Assembly: GCA_045805185.1 (NCBI GenBank)
Contig: JBJMLS010000151.1
Span: forward strand, 1-6,559
Source of the DNA: JAHEYF01 sp045805185
Lineage (GTDB): Bacteria > Bacteroidota > Bacteroidia > B-17B0 > Aurantibacillaceae
Length of the DNA: 6,559 nt
Direction: 5' to 3'
The notes below the pieces were generated by a model. It was not told the origin of the DNA and searched no databases. It was given only the letters and a program-made list of their open reading frames with translations. The position numbers and the translations under genes were made by a program. Below are positions 1-5,625 of the stretch, in pieces (positions within the stretch are counted from its first letter, which is position 1; each line of letters starts with the position of its first letter).

Positions 1-1961
1 ATACCATCTATATCGGAACGAACGACGGCTTGCTCGTTTCCACTAACGGAGGCGCTTCCTTTACAGTTTCGACGGTAACCGGCCTGGGCGCGAATGAGCA
101 GATCTTTTCTTTTGCAGGAGCTAAGGTAGGTTCAACCACGCGCTTTTTCTGTCTTACAGCCGATGCCGCGGATATTTATGTCGGTATTGTCGGCTCAGAC
201 TATTACCAATTCGTTAAAGGCGTATATTCTTTGGATTACGGCGCAGGGAGCTGGATGCCACAGATGACCGGCATTGACATCAATAATGATTTCCTGATGT
301 TTGTTGGAATGGCCTGGAATGATATCAATACCGTTTATCTTGGAGGAAGCAACAGCAACGGAGAACCGGAAGTGATGAAAACAAGCAATGCCGGCGCCGG
401 ATGGACACATGTATTCAATTCAACAGGCAACCTCAACATCAGCACAGGCTGGTGCGGACAAGGCGGCGACCGAGGCTGGGGCTACGCGGAATGCGTTTTT
501 GGACTTGCTGTGGCGCCAGGGAACTCCTCAAAAGTTATTTTTACCGATTTTGGATTTGTTCATACCAGCAGTAATGGAGGAACATCCTGGCAGCAGGCTT
601 ATGTTGACGCCCCGGATCAGCATCCTGCCAACGCCAATACGCCCGTCAACCAGAATTACCACAGCATAGGATTGGAAAATACGACCTGCTGGCAGATCCA
701 TTGGACAAGTTCTTCCGACATGTTTGCCTGCTTTTCCGATATCAGGGGAATAAAGAGCGCAGATGCCGGCGATTCCTGGTCCTACAATTATACCGGCCAC
801 ACCAGTAATTCCATGTACCGCATTGCGCAGCATCCTTCCAACGGAACACTGTACGCGGCAGTTTCAGGCATGCATGACATGTATCAAAGCACGCGGATCG
901 CGGATATCCCCCTTGACAATGTGGATAACAGCGGTAAGCTTATCTATTCCACCAACGGGGGAAGCACCTGGCAACTGCTCCATAATTTCAGCAACCATCC
1001 GGTGTTTTGGGTAGCGCTTGATCCGAACAATCCGAACCGCGCCTATGCAAGTGTTATTCATTATACCAATGGAAGCGGTGTTGGAGGGATCTACCGCTGC
1101 GATGACCTGCAGAACCTGGGCGCGTCCACCTGGACCCTTTTAAGCGATCCTCCACGTACTCAAAAGCATCCGGCAAGCATTACCGTGCTGAACGATGGGA
1201 AAATGGTTTGTTCGTTCTCTGCGCGAAAAACAGGCTCAAGTACTTTCACCAACTCTTCGGGAGTTTTTATTTATGATCCGATTGGCGGCGCCTGGAGCGA
1301 TGTTTCGGATGCGGGCATGCAATACTGGACAAAGGATCTCGTAGTTGATCCGAATGATCCCTTACAGAACACCTGGTATGCGGGAGTATTCAGCGGCTGG
1401 GGCGGAGTTGCGAACGGATTGGGAGGTTTATATAAGACTACCAACCGCGGGAGCAGCTGGACGAGGATCAATGCCCTGGACAGGGTTACTTCCCTAACAT
1501 TCAATCCGGTTAATGCCAATGAAATTTATATGACTACCGAAACAGACGGCTTATGGAAAAGCAGTAACATTAACTCAGGCACTCCAACGTTTTCAGCAGT
1601 GAGTGCTTATCCTTTCAGGCAGCCGGAACGCGTCTTCTTTAACCCTTCGAACAGTAATGAGATCTGGGTGACCAGCTTTGGGAACGGAATGTGGAAAGGC
1701 ACGATCCCGGCAACAGGAATAGCAGATGTCTTGCCTGACAATAGCGCGGGTCTCCTCATTTATCCTAATCCGGCCGGCGGGGAATTGAACATTGATCCGC
1801 AGAACGAAAAAAGCACAGTAGCTTACCTTTATAATTCGATGGGACAAGTGATGCAGACCCTCGATATAAAAGGAAAAACCACAGCAGACCTCCGTTCACT
1901 TCCCGCCGGCGTATACGTCATACGCTGTGAAAATAAAATCAACAGGTTCATAAAAAAATAG
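1..1961 (+). CDS. Secreted Asp-box/BNR beta-propeller protein with T9SS sorting domain (5' partial)
   Basis: The frame is open to the left edge: nt 3-29 read TIYIGTNDG in frame before the first possible start (TTG at 30), so the true start and signal peptide lie outside the window. The 652 visible residues carry repeated Asp-box motifs (S/T-x-[ND]-x-G-x-[ST]-[WF]) at about nt 39-62, 381-404, 567-590, 756-779, 948-971 and 1437-1460. They also carry blade-like phrases such as VALDPNNPNRAYASV and GGLYKTTNRGSSW. This is typical of sialidase/VPS10/GH74-type propellers. The last ~70 residues (nt 1752-1958) match the type A T9SS C-terminal domain: IYPNP, then LYNSMGQV, LPAGVYVIR and a terminal KINRFIKK. 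The protein is therefore probably exported by T9SS and either released or attached to the cell surface. The substrate is unknown. A GH74-like glycosidase is possible, but I could not assign catalytic aspartates, and a non-enzymatic adhesin-like propeller is equally possible. Confidence is high for fold and export, low for activity. Confidence 0.9.
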   Translation, partial: TIYIGTNDGLLVSTNGGASFTVSTVTGLGANEQIFSFAGAKVGSTTRFFCLTADAADIYVGIVGSDYYQFVKGVYSLDYGAGSWMPQMTGIDINNDFLMFVGMAWNDINTVYLGGSNSNGEPEVMKTSNAGAGWTHVFNSTGNLNISTGWCGQGGDRGWGYAECVFGLAVAPGNSSKVIFTDFGFVHTSSNGGTSWQQAYVDAPDQHPANANTPVNQNYHSIGLENTTCWQIHWTSSSDMFACFSDIRGIKSADAGDSWSYNYTGHTSNSMYRIAQHPSNGTLYAAVSGMHDMYQSTRIADIPLDNVDNSGKLIYSTNGGSTWQLLHNFSNHPVFWVALDPNNPNRAYASVIHYTNGSGVGGIYRCDDLQNLGASTWTLLSDPPRTQKHPASITVLNDGKMVCSFSARKTGSSTFTNSSGVFIYDPIGGAWSDVSDAGMQYWTKDLVVDPNDPLQNTWYAGVFSGWGGVANGLGGLYKTTNRGSSWTRINALDRVTSLTFNPVNANEIYMTTETDGLWKSSNINSGTPTFSAVSAYPFRQPERVFFNPSNSNEIWVTSFGNGMWKGTIPATGIADVLPDNSAGLLIYPNPAGGELNIDPQNEKSTVAYLYNSMGQVMQTLDIKGKTTADLRSLPAGVYVIRCENKINRFIKK

Positions 1962-1993
1962 TGGGGAAATCCGTGGAGATTATTTCTCACTGT

Positions 1994-2028
1994 AAAGGAA
2001 AGTCAGTTTACCGGGCTTTTCCTTTTTT
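1994..2028 (+). terminator. Rho-independent terminator after the propeller gene
   Basis: Starting 33 bases after the stop codon, nt 1994-2004 pair with nt 2014-2025. This gives an 11-bp stem with one bulged T (2020) and one G-T pair, a 9-base loop, and a run of six T at 2023-2028 that partly overlaps the stem. Placement and orientation fit termination of the propeller gene. No calculated folding energy is available. Confidence 0.7.
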
Positions 2029-2110
2029 GTAAAAAATTTGTTTTTTTGTTAATTACCTGGCTTGGCTTAGTTTCCACTATTAACAATCATACTTCTAACC
2101 CTCAGTTCTT

Positions 2111-2118
2111 TACATTTG
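2111..2118 (+). promoter_or_regulatory. Candidate -7 box TACATTTG (distal)
   Basis: This is an exact match to the Bacteroidota -7 consensus TAnnTTTG, 145 bases upstream of the 143-aa gene. I see no clear TTTG-type -33 element at the expected spacing. It may be a second, long-leader promoter for that gene or a chance match in A/T-rich DNA. Confidence 0.3.
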
Positions 2119-2127
2119 TATTTAACA

Positions 2128-2150
2128 GCGCATAAACAGTTTATGAACGC
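2128..2150. repeat. Palindrome CATAAAC-A-GTTTATG, possible operator
   Basis: CATAAAC (2131-2137) and GTTTATG (2139-2145) are perfect inverted 7-mers around a single A. They are flanked by a further GCG (2128-2130) and CGC (2148-2150), offset by two bases. The short centre favours a dimeric protein-binding site over an RNA hairpin. It starts 10 bases after the TACATTTG box, where transcription from that box would begin, which suits a repressor site. No regulator gene is adjacent. Confidence 0.4.
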
Positions 2151-2238
2151 TAATTAACAATGTTTTACGAGGAGAGTATAATTAGACGAAGCCAGATATT
2201 CAATAGCTGAATCCAAATTTTTTAAACAAAAAAGGCCG

Positions 2239-2246
2239 TATCTTTG
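2239..2246 (+). promoter_or_regulatory. Promoter -7 box TATCTTTG for the 143-aa gene
   Basis: This is an exact match to the Bacteroidota -7 consensus TAnnTTTG, with 17 bases between the box and the ATG at 2264. The predicted leader is only about 10-13 bases. The sequence just before the ATG (ACTTATTAACC) has no Shine-Dalgarno, which is common in this phylum. The -33 element is not evident. Confidence 0.6.
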
Positions 2247-2263
2247 TTTAAAACTTATTAACC

Positions 2264-2695
2264 ATGTTCGACATCCTAAAAAACTTTGAAAGTAAATACG
2301 CTCCTCTTAAGAAAAAGGGTTTAAAGGTGGAAGGACTTAACATGATCGATCCTAAAAGGAAGAAACATGTTATCATGATCTCCAAGCCTTTTTTGTTTGA
2401 TAACCGCTCTCTTCCTAAAGTTTATGAGGGTCTGGAGATCAAGGCTAAGATCGAGGGTTTGTTGCCTGATGAGTTTAAGCCAAACGCTGATAAAAAAGAA
2501 TATTTGTGGGCTCCTGCGCGTTTTGAGCAATATGTTGACCGTTGTGCAAATGAATTACGCAAGAAATTCAATAACCCGGGTATGACGCGTGAAGAAATGC
2601 TGGATGCTCTCGCTTTCGGAAGCTTTGAGGATCACAAGCGCAAATGCGTTCAGCTGATGGCGGAAGGGAAGATCCCTCCATTTAAAATGAATTAA
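2264..2695 (+). CDS. Conserved-looking hypothetical cytosolic protein, 143 aa
   Basis: I do not recognise this protein. The start is the ATG 17 bases after a perfect TATCTTTG promoter box; the stop is TAA. It has no signal peptide and no membrane segment. It is rich in lysine and charged residues, with a basic N-terminal third (KKKGLK, DPKRKKH) and a hydrophobic strand-like stretch (HVIMISKPFLF, about 35-45). A probably helical second half (about 85-135) contains two cysteines, in YVDRCANEL and HKRKCVQL. It ends IPPFKMN. Arginines are mostly CGC/CGT, and the gene has its own promoter and strong terminator, which suggests a well-expressed monocistronic gene. It is convergent with the channel gene, so no operon partner hints at a role. 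It could be a small nucleic-acid-binding or scaffold protein, but nothing in the sequence establishes that. Confidence 0.85.
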   Translation: MFDILKNFESKYAPLKKKGLKVEGLNMIDPKRKKHVIMISKPFLFDNRSLPKVYEGLEIKAKIEGLLPDEFKPNADKKEYLWAPARFEQYVDRCANELRKKFNNPGMTREEMLDALAFGSFEDHKRKCVQLMAEGKIPPFKMN

Positions 2696-2756
2696 GACAA
2701 TTAAAATAAAGGTAACGGTTATTTGATGATTAATTAGTTACTTTGAACGCAAGAAG

Positions 2757-2782
2757 TCCTTTCCTCACGGAAGGGATTTTTT
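2757..2782 (+). terminator. Strong intrinsic terminator after the 143-aa gene
   Basis: TCCTTTCC (2757-2764), a TCAC loop and GGAAGGGA (2769-2776) form an 8-bp stem with one G-T pair, followed directly by six T (2777-2782). It lies 61 bases after the 143-aa gene and 40 bases from the end of the convergent channel gene. The minus-strand reading has no good T-run after the stem, so it should stop plus-strand transcription mainly. Confidence 0.85.
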
Positions 2783-2821
2783 GTTTAGGGGTGTTTCAGG
2801 TGAATAGCTGCGCGGACAGGA

Positions 2822-3838
2822 TTATGCGGTCAGCAGCTCTTTCAGTCGTTTGATCTGCTCAGGAGTGCCCAGTACAAAGATCTTTGCTTCAGGAATGATC
2901 TTGGTGTCCGCATTCGGGTTCACAATATATTCTCCCATGGCTGTCTTAAATCCGACAATATTTGCACCCGACCTGTTCCTGATCTCCAGATCCTTTAGTG
3001 TTTTATGACGAAGGTGTTCGGGAATATTATCAAAAGTAATTTCCTCGAGGTTGATGGAATCGCCGCCCTGTCCGGTAATGTGGTCAATGAACTCGATCAC
3101 ATCCGGTTTCATTACCAGGCTCGCCATGTGCGCCCCGCCAACTTTATCCGGCATGATCACATTGTCGGCGCCCGCTATTTTTAATTTCACATCCGAATTA
3201 TCATCCGACGCGCGGCTGATGATGGTGATCTTCGGATTGAGGTTGCGGGCGGTCAACACAATGAAGAGATTGTCCGCGTCTTCGGGTAAGGTCGTTATCA
3301 GCGCCTTTGCCCTGAGTATTCCGGCTTTCAGCAGCACCTCATCCTGCGTGGCATCTCCGGTAAGCACAAGATCGCTGTACTTATGCTGCAGAAGATCGGT
3401 AACATCTTTTTTACTCTCAACCACCACAAAACGCGTATCGTGTTTCTTCAGCACCTGCGCGGCCTGCTTGCCGTTACGACCGTATCCGCAAATGATCACG
3501 TGATTATCCAGCTTTTCTATTGCAGCGTTCAATTTCCTGTTTTTAAAAAAATCATTAAACTCTCCGTCCACTACAAATTTTGTAATTGCAGAAACGGCGT
3601 AGGCAAATGTACCAAAACTTGTCATAATGAGAAACGCGGTGAAGATCCTTCCCCCTGTTTCAAGAGGTTGCACCTCGTCATAACCTACCGAAAAAATAGT
3701 AATGATGGTCATGTAAAAAGCCTCCACAAAACTATAGCCCGAAATAAGCTGGTAACCTACAATACCAATGATATTGAGCGAAAGCAACAAGTACAGGGGA
3801 GTAAGAAAGCGGTTATAGGTTTTAAAGCTGGCGAACAT
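2822..3838 (-). CDS. Two-TM potassium channel with RCK (TrkA-N/TrkA-C) domains
   Basis: This is a 338-residue inner-membrane ion channel with cytosolic regulatory domains, the usual size for MthK/Kch-like proteins with one pore per subunit. TM1 is at about 12-31 and the pore helix at 37-48. The filter is at about 49-54 (FSVGYD), and TM2 runs from 63 to 90. The RCK/TrkA-N Rossmann domain begins at residue 112: HVIICGYGRNG supplies GxGxxG, and the acidic E141 after strand 2 (FVVVES) suits NAD binding. TrkA-C occupies roughly 255-336. The likely role is gated K+ flux controlled by nucleotide or another ligand. The oddity is that the canonical TVGYG filter reads SVGYD, so ion selectivity cannot be assumed. 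The ATG at 3838 lies 65 bases after the stop of the upstream PspC-domain gene and abuts an inverted repeat. It is probably the last gene of the minus-strand cluster. Confidence 0.92.
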   Translation of the reverse strand: MFASFKTYNRFLTPLYLLLSLNIIGIVGYQLISGYSFVEAFYMTIITIFSVGYDEVQPLETGGRIFTAFLIMTSFGTFAYAVSAITKFVVDGEFNDFFKNRKLNAAIEKLDNHVIICGYGRNGKQAAQVLKKHDTRFVVVESKKDVTDLLQHKYSDLVLTGDATQDEVLLKAGILRAKALITTLPEDADNLFIVLTARNLNPKITIISRASDDNSDVKLKIAGADNVIMPDKVGGAHMASLVMKPDVIEFIDHITGQGGDSINLEEITFDNIPEHLRHKTLKDLEIRNRSGANIVGFKTAMGEYIVNPNADTKIIPEAKIFVLGTPEQIKRLKELLTA

Positions 3839-3860
3839 CGTACAGAAAGGAATTTGTACG
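3839..3860. repeat. Inverted repeat CGTACA/TGTACG abutting the channel start codon
   Basis: CGTACA (3839-3844) and TGTACG (3855-3860) are perfect inverted 6-mers separated by 10 bases. The proximal arm touches the channel's start codon. In a minus-strand transcript reading through from the PspC-domain gene this could fold into a hairpin next to the start. As DNA it could be an operator. Confidence 0.4.
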
Positions 3861-3872
3861 AATTTACGAATT
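3857..3872. repeat. Perfect tandem repeat (TACGAATT)x2 upstream of the channel gene
   Basis: Two adjacent copies of TACGAATT (3857-3864 and 3865-3872) lie 19-34 bases upstream of the channel start. They overlap both the distal arm of the inverted repeat and the promoter-like box on the minus strand. The position suits a regulator binding site. Confidence 0.45.
3859..3866 (-). promoter_or_regulatory. Candidate -7 box TAAATTCG for the channel gene
   Basis: It matches TAnnTTTG at seven of eight positions on the minus strand, 20 bases from the channel ATG. This is the same spacing range as the better promoter boxes in this window. It is built from the junction of the tandem TACGAATT repeat. If real, the channel can be transcribed separately from the two upstream genes. 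Confidence 0.3.
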
Positions 3873-3903
3873 AGGCATCACATATCAGAAAGGAAAAACA
3901 GGT

Positions 3904-4134
3904 TCAAAGATCCCACACGCTTCTCTTCTTATACTTTCGCGGCTTGAAGAAATTCTTGTGCTCGAGAATGAAGGCCATGATAAAATAGATGATTACCGGA
4001 GAGCCGAAAGTGAAAAAAGAAAGGTAAATGAAATACATCCGGATATCCGTGGTTTTAATGCCGAGTTTTTTTCCCCACCATTCGCAAACACCAAAGGCCT
4101 GTTGTTCGAACCAGGATATAATTTTTCTGATCAT
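3904..4134 (-). CDS. PspC-domain small membrane protein, 76 aa
   Basis: Nearly the whole protein is a PspC domain. It has the signature GVCEWWGKKLGIKTTDIRMY (residues 15-34), including the conserved GVC, the G-x-x-L-G-I segment and R32. A hydrophobic segment of about 33-57 follows, with the G-S-P and I-I-Y positions typical of the family. The C-terminal tail (about 59-71) is strongly basic, so the tail probably stays cytosolic. PspC proteins in proteobacteria take part in the phage-shock envelope-stress response; stand-alone short forms such as this are familiar from Bacteroidota, but their role is not established. The start is fixed because a TAG stop lies directly upstream of the ATG in frame. 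A GGAAAAAA stretch 8-15 bases upstream may act as a weak ribosome site. It lies 63 bases after the DUF2851 gene and 65 bases before the channel gene, all on the same strand. Confidence 0.88.
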   Translation of the reverse strand: MIRKIISWFEQQAFGVCEWWGKKLGIKTTDIRMYFIYLSFFTFGSPVIIYFIMAFILEHKNFFKPRKYKKRSVWDL

Positions 4135-4153
4135 CTACAGATTTTTTCCGGCC

Positions 4154-4161
4154 CTAAATTA
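4154..4161 (-). promoter_or_regulatory. Candidate -7 box TAATTTAG for the PspC-domain gene
   Basis: It matches TAnnTTTG at seven of eight positions on the minus strand, 19 bases from the ATG at 4134, inside the 63-base gap after the DUF2851 gene. It is weak alone, and in A/T-rich spacers such matches occur by chance. The constant spacing is the main support. Confidence 0.25.
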
Positions 4162-4197
4162 TGAGCCTGATTATTAACTGCTAAGATAATCAATTTT

Positions 4198-5496
4198 TCA
4201 ATAAACCGAATGTTGCCTTTCCTTATTTTTCGACAGGAGCTGGTTGCCTACAGAACAATGGAGGCATTTTTTCAGGGAGCAATACCTGTTGTACAGCTGT
4301 AACATAGCCTGTCCCTGCAGAGCATCACGCGGTTTTATACCAAGGCTAACAAACTTCCGGATGGTGGAATTATCCTCTGCATTCAATGACTCCAAAAAAC
4401 CGAGCGCCTTTTTACAATAAGCTTCCTGCTTTTTTTCTTTTCCATAAATGAAGAGAAAAGGAATCGCGGTATTGACCAGGATATTCTCAAGCGCCTCCTC
4501 CCCCACTCTTTTCTCCTTCGCAACGCTTTGCCTGTCGAAAACATAATGCGTTTTCCAGTATTCTGAAACATTTACTTTAAAGAAAGATTTTAATTCTTCA
4601 ATGGATCCGCTTTCAATTATTCTGGAAAAGAGCGCCGAAGAAGTATGGATCAGGGAGGCAAATTCCGCGATGCGCAGGCTCGGAAAATTCCCTGGACGCA
4701 TCCGCAGGAATTTCCAGGCTTCCTTTTGCATGGGGCGCAGGGAATTTTTATGCATTAAAAAAGCGTATTCATTCTGAAGTTCGCGGGGATACTTCCCGCT
4801 GAAAGTTTCGCTGAGCATGCCGGACTGTCCGAACAGCAGGGCTTCAAGCTGCAAAAGACTGCTTCGGTGCTTTGCCAGTAAATTAAGGGGCAGACTTTTT
4901 GCCAGCTGGAGGAAGGGCTGTGCATTGATCCTGAATCCGAAGTTCTGCGCCAGGAAATAATAAAAAGTTTCTTCCCAGTTAGAATGATTTTCAATGAGGC
5001 TCTCTTTTATCACTTTTGTTTTCTCCTCCAGTCTTTCTATCATCAATCTTTCCAGCCATGAGCTCAGGATGAACGATGGCACATCAGTGATCCCGGAACC
5101 GCAGGGAATAAGACTCTTTCCCGAGTCCAGGAGCCTGTAATTTGATAAAACGTGCGGAAGTATCCTGTATTTTAGTTCCAATGCCGGAACCAGGTTTCCG
5201 TTCCTGCTGCTGATCTCTTCGTCATCCTCGAGCACCACATGCAAAACCACATTGTTATAGGCTTCGTCTTCCTGGTGAAAATGTTTTCTCCAATCGCTTG
5301 CCTTAATATGGATCTCTACATTTCCAACCCAGAGTGTATCCGCATATTTTATTTTTGCATTAAAAAAATCGGGTCCGGCGTTCAGGTTGTGCTCACCCGG
5401 GTGAAGTATACGGATGGCTTCATCTTTAGTGGTTTTCAGGTCCGACTGGTCAAACAGCCGGTATTTCCACACATAGTGGAGAAAATCTTCATTCAT
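4198..5496 (-). CDS. DUF2851 family protein, 432 aa
   Basis: I recognise this as the DUF2851 family, a soluble protein family of unknown function that I associate mainly with Bacteroidota. The N-terminus (MNEDFLHYVWKYRLF), the HPGEHNLNAGPDFFNAKI block at about 32-49, and WVGNVEIHIKASDW (56-69) followed by HFHQEDEAYNNVVLHVV (72-88) are the family's hallmark. A helical middle region (about 140-330) follows. Then comes an NTAIPFLFIYGK block (342-353) and a C-terminal cysteine cluster C406-x4-C411-x2-C414. Length and both ends fit a complete family member. There is no signal peptide or membrane segment. The N-terminal pattern (GPD, then E-x-H about 20 residues later, then SDW and HxH) looks like a metal or nuclease-type active site, but that is inference. 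It is first in the minus-strand cluster, divergent from the M49-like gene across 129 bases. Confidence 0.9.
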   Translation of the reverse strand: MNEDFLHYVWKYRLFDQSDLKTTKDEAIRILHPGEHNLNAGPDFFNAKIKYADTLWVGNVEIHIKASDWRKHFHQEDEAYNNVVLHVVLEDDEEISSRNGNLVPALELKYRILPHVLSNYRLLDSGKSLIPCGSGITDVPSFILSSWLERLMIERLEEKTKVIKESLIENHSNWEETFYYFLAQNFGFRINAQPFLQLAKSLPLNLLAKHRSSLLQLEALLFGQSGMLSETFSGKYPRELQNEYAFLMHKNSLRPMQKEAWKFLRMRPGNFPSLRIAEFASLIHTSSALFSRIIESGSIEELKSFFKVNVSEYWKTHYVFDRQSVAKEKRVGEEALENILVNTAIPFLFIYGKEKKQEAYCKKALGFLESLNAEDNSTIRKFVSLGIKPRDALQGQAMLQLYNRYCSLKKCLHCSVGNQLLSKNKERQHSVY

Positions 5497-5516
5497 GAAT
5501 CAGGTTTTAGTGGAGA

Positions 5517-5524
5517 TAAAAATA
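5517..5524 (-). promoter_or_regulatory. Candidate -7 box TATTTTTA for the DUF2851 gene
   Basis: It matches TAnnTTTG at seven of eight positions on the minus strand, 20 bases from the ATG at 5496. A competing match, TAGGTTTT at 5528-5535, lies 31 bases from the ATG. The region is A/T-rich, so neither is secure, but a promoter for the minus-strand cluster should lie in this divergent spacer. Confidence 0.25.
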
Positions 5525-5595
5525 CTAAAAACCTATCATTCATCGCCGCTATAGAAAATATGTCGAAAAACCGGGAAAATAAACGAATAAAATAG

Positions 5596-5603
5596 TAATC
5601 TTG
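5596..5603 (+). promoter_or_regulatory. Candidate -7 box TAATCTTG for the M49-like lipoprotein gene
   Basis: It matches TAnnTTTG at seven of eight positions, 22 bases upstream of the ATG at 5626. No Shine-Dalgarno is visible between them (TTTCAACACTATTCTA), in keeping with the other starts in the window. Confidence 0.4.
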
Positions 5604-5625
5604 CAGCGATTTCAACACTATTCTA

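Larger units (their letters stand above)
1962..2263. other. 302-base gene-free region between propeller gene and 143-aa gene
   Basis: After the terminator at 1994-2028 comes an A/T-rich stretch (2029-2060) and then about 200 bases without a convincing gene. It contains a TACATTTG box (2111-2118), a palindrome centred on 2138, and the promoter-like TATCTTTG (2239-2246) just before the next gene. Short open frames occur (for example ATG at 2160 to TGA at 2210, 16 codons), but nothing supports their translation. No tRNA or recognisable riboswitch was seen. Confidence 0.6.

Noticed and set aside
2029..2060. A/T-rich stretch after the first terminator as a second hairpin or promoter UP element
   Set aside because: The complementary T and A runs are too short and G/C-poor for a stable hairpin, and no start-proximal promoter follows at the right distance.
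2160..2210. 16-codon open frame (MFYEESIIRRSQIFNS) upstream of the 143-aa gene as a leader peptide
   Set aside because: There is no ribosome site, it does not overlap the downstream start, and it shows no attenuator structure; such frames are expected by chance.
3383..3874. 163-codon plus-strand open frame opposite the channel gene
   Set aside because: It lies almost entirely antisense to a clearly recognised channel, has no domain or promoter, and is explained as a shadow of the real coding strand.
4168..4192. Inverted repeat TGATTAT/ATAATCA with 11-base loop between the DUF2851 and PspC-domain genes as a terminator
   Set aside because: The stem is 7 bp and almost entirely A/T, and the T-run follows it on the plus strand, where no gene ends. 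On the minus strand no T-run follows, so it is unlikely to terminate the DUF2851 transcript.
5239..5595. 118-codon plus-strand open frame spanning the DUF2851 start and the divergent spacer
   Set aside because: Most of it is antisense to conserved DUF2851 residues, and the protein shows no recognisable domain.
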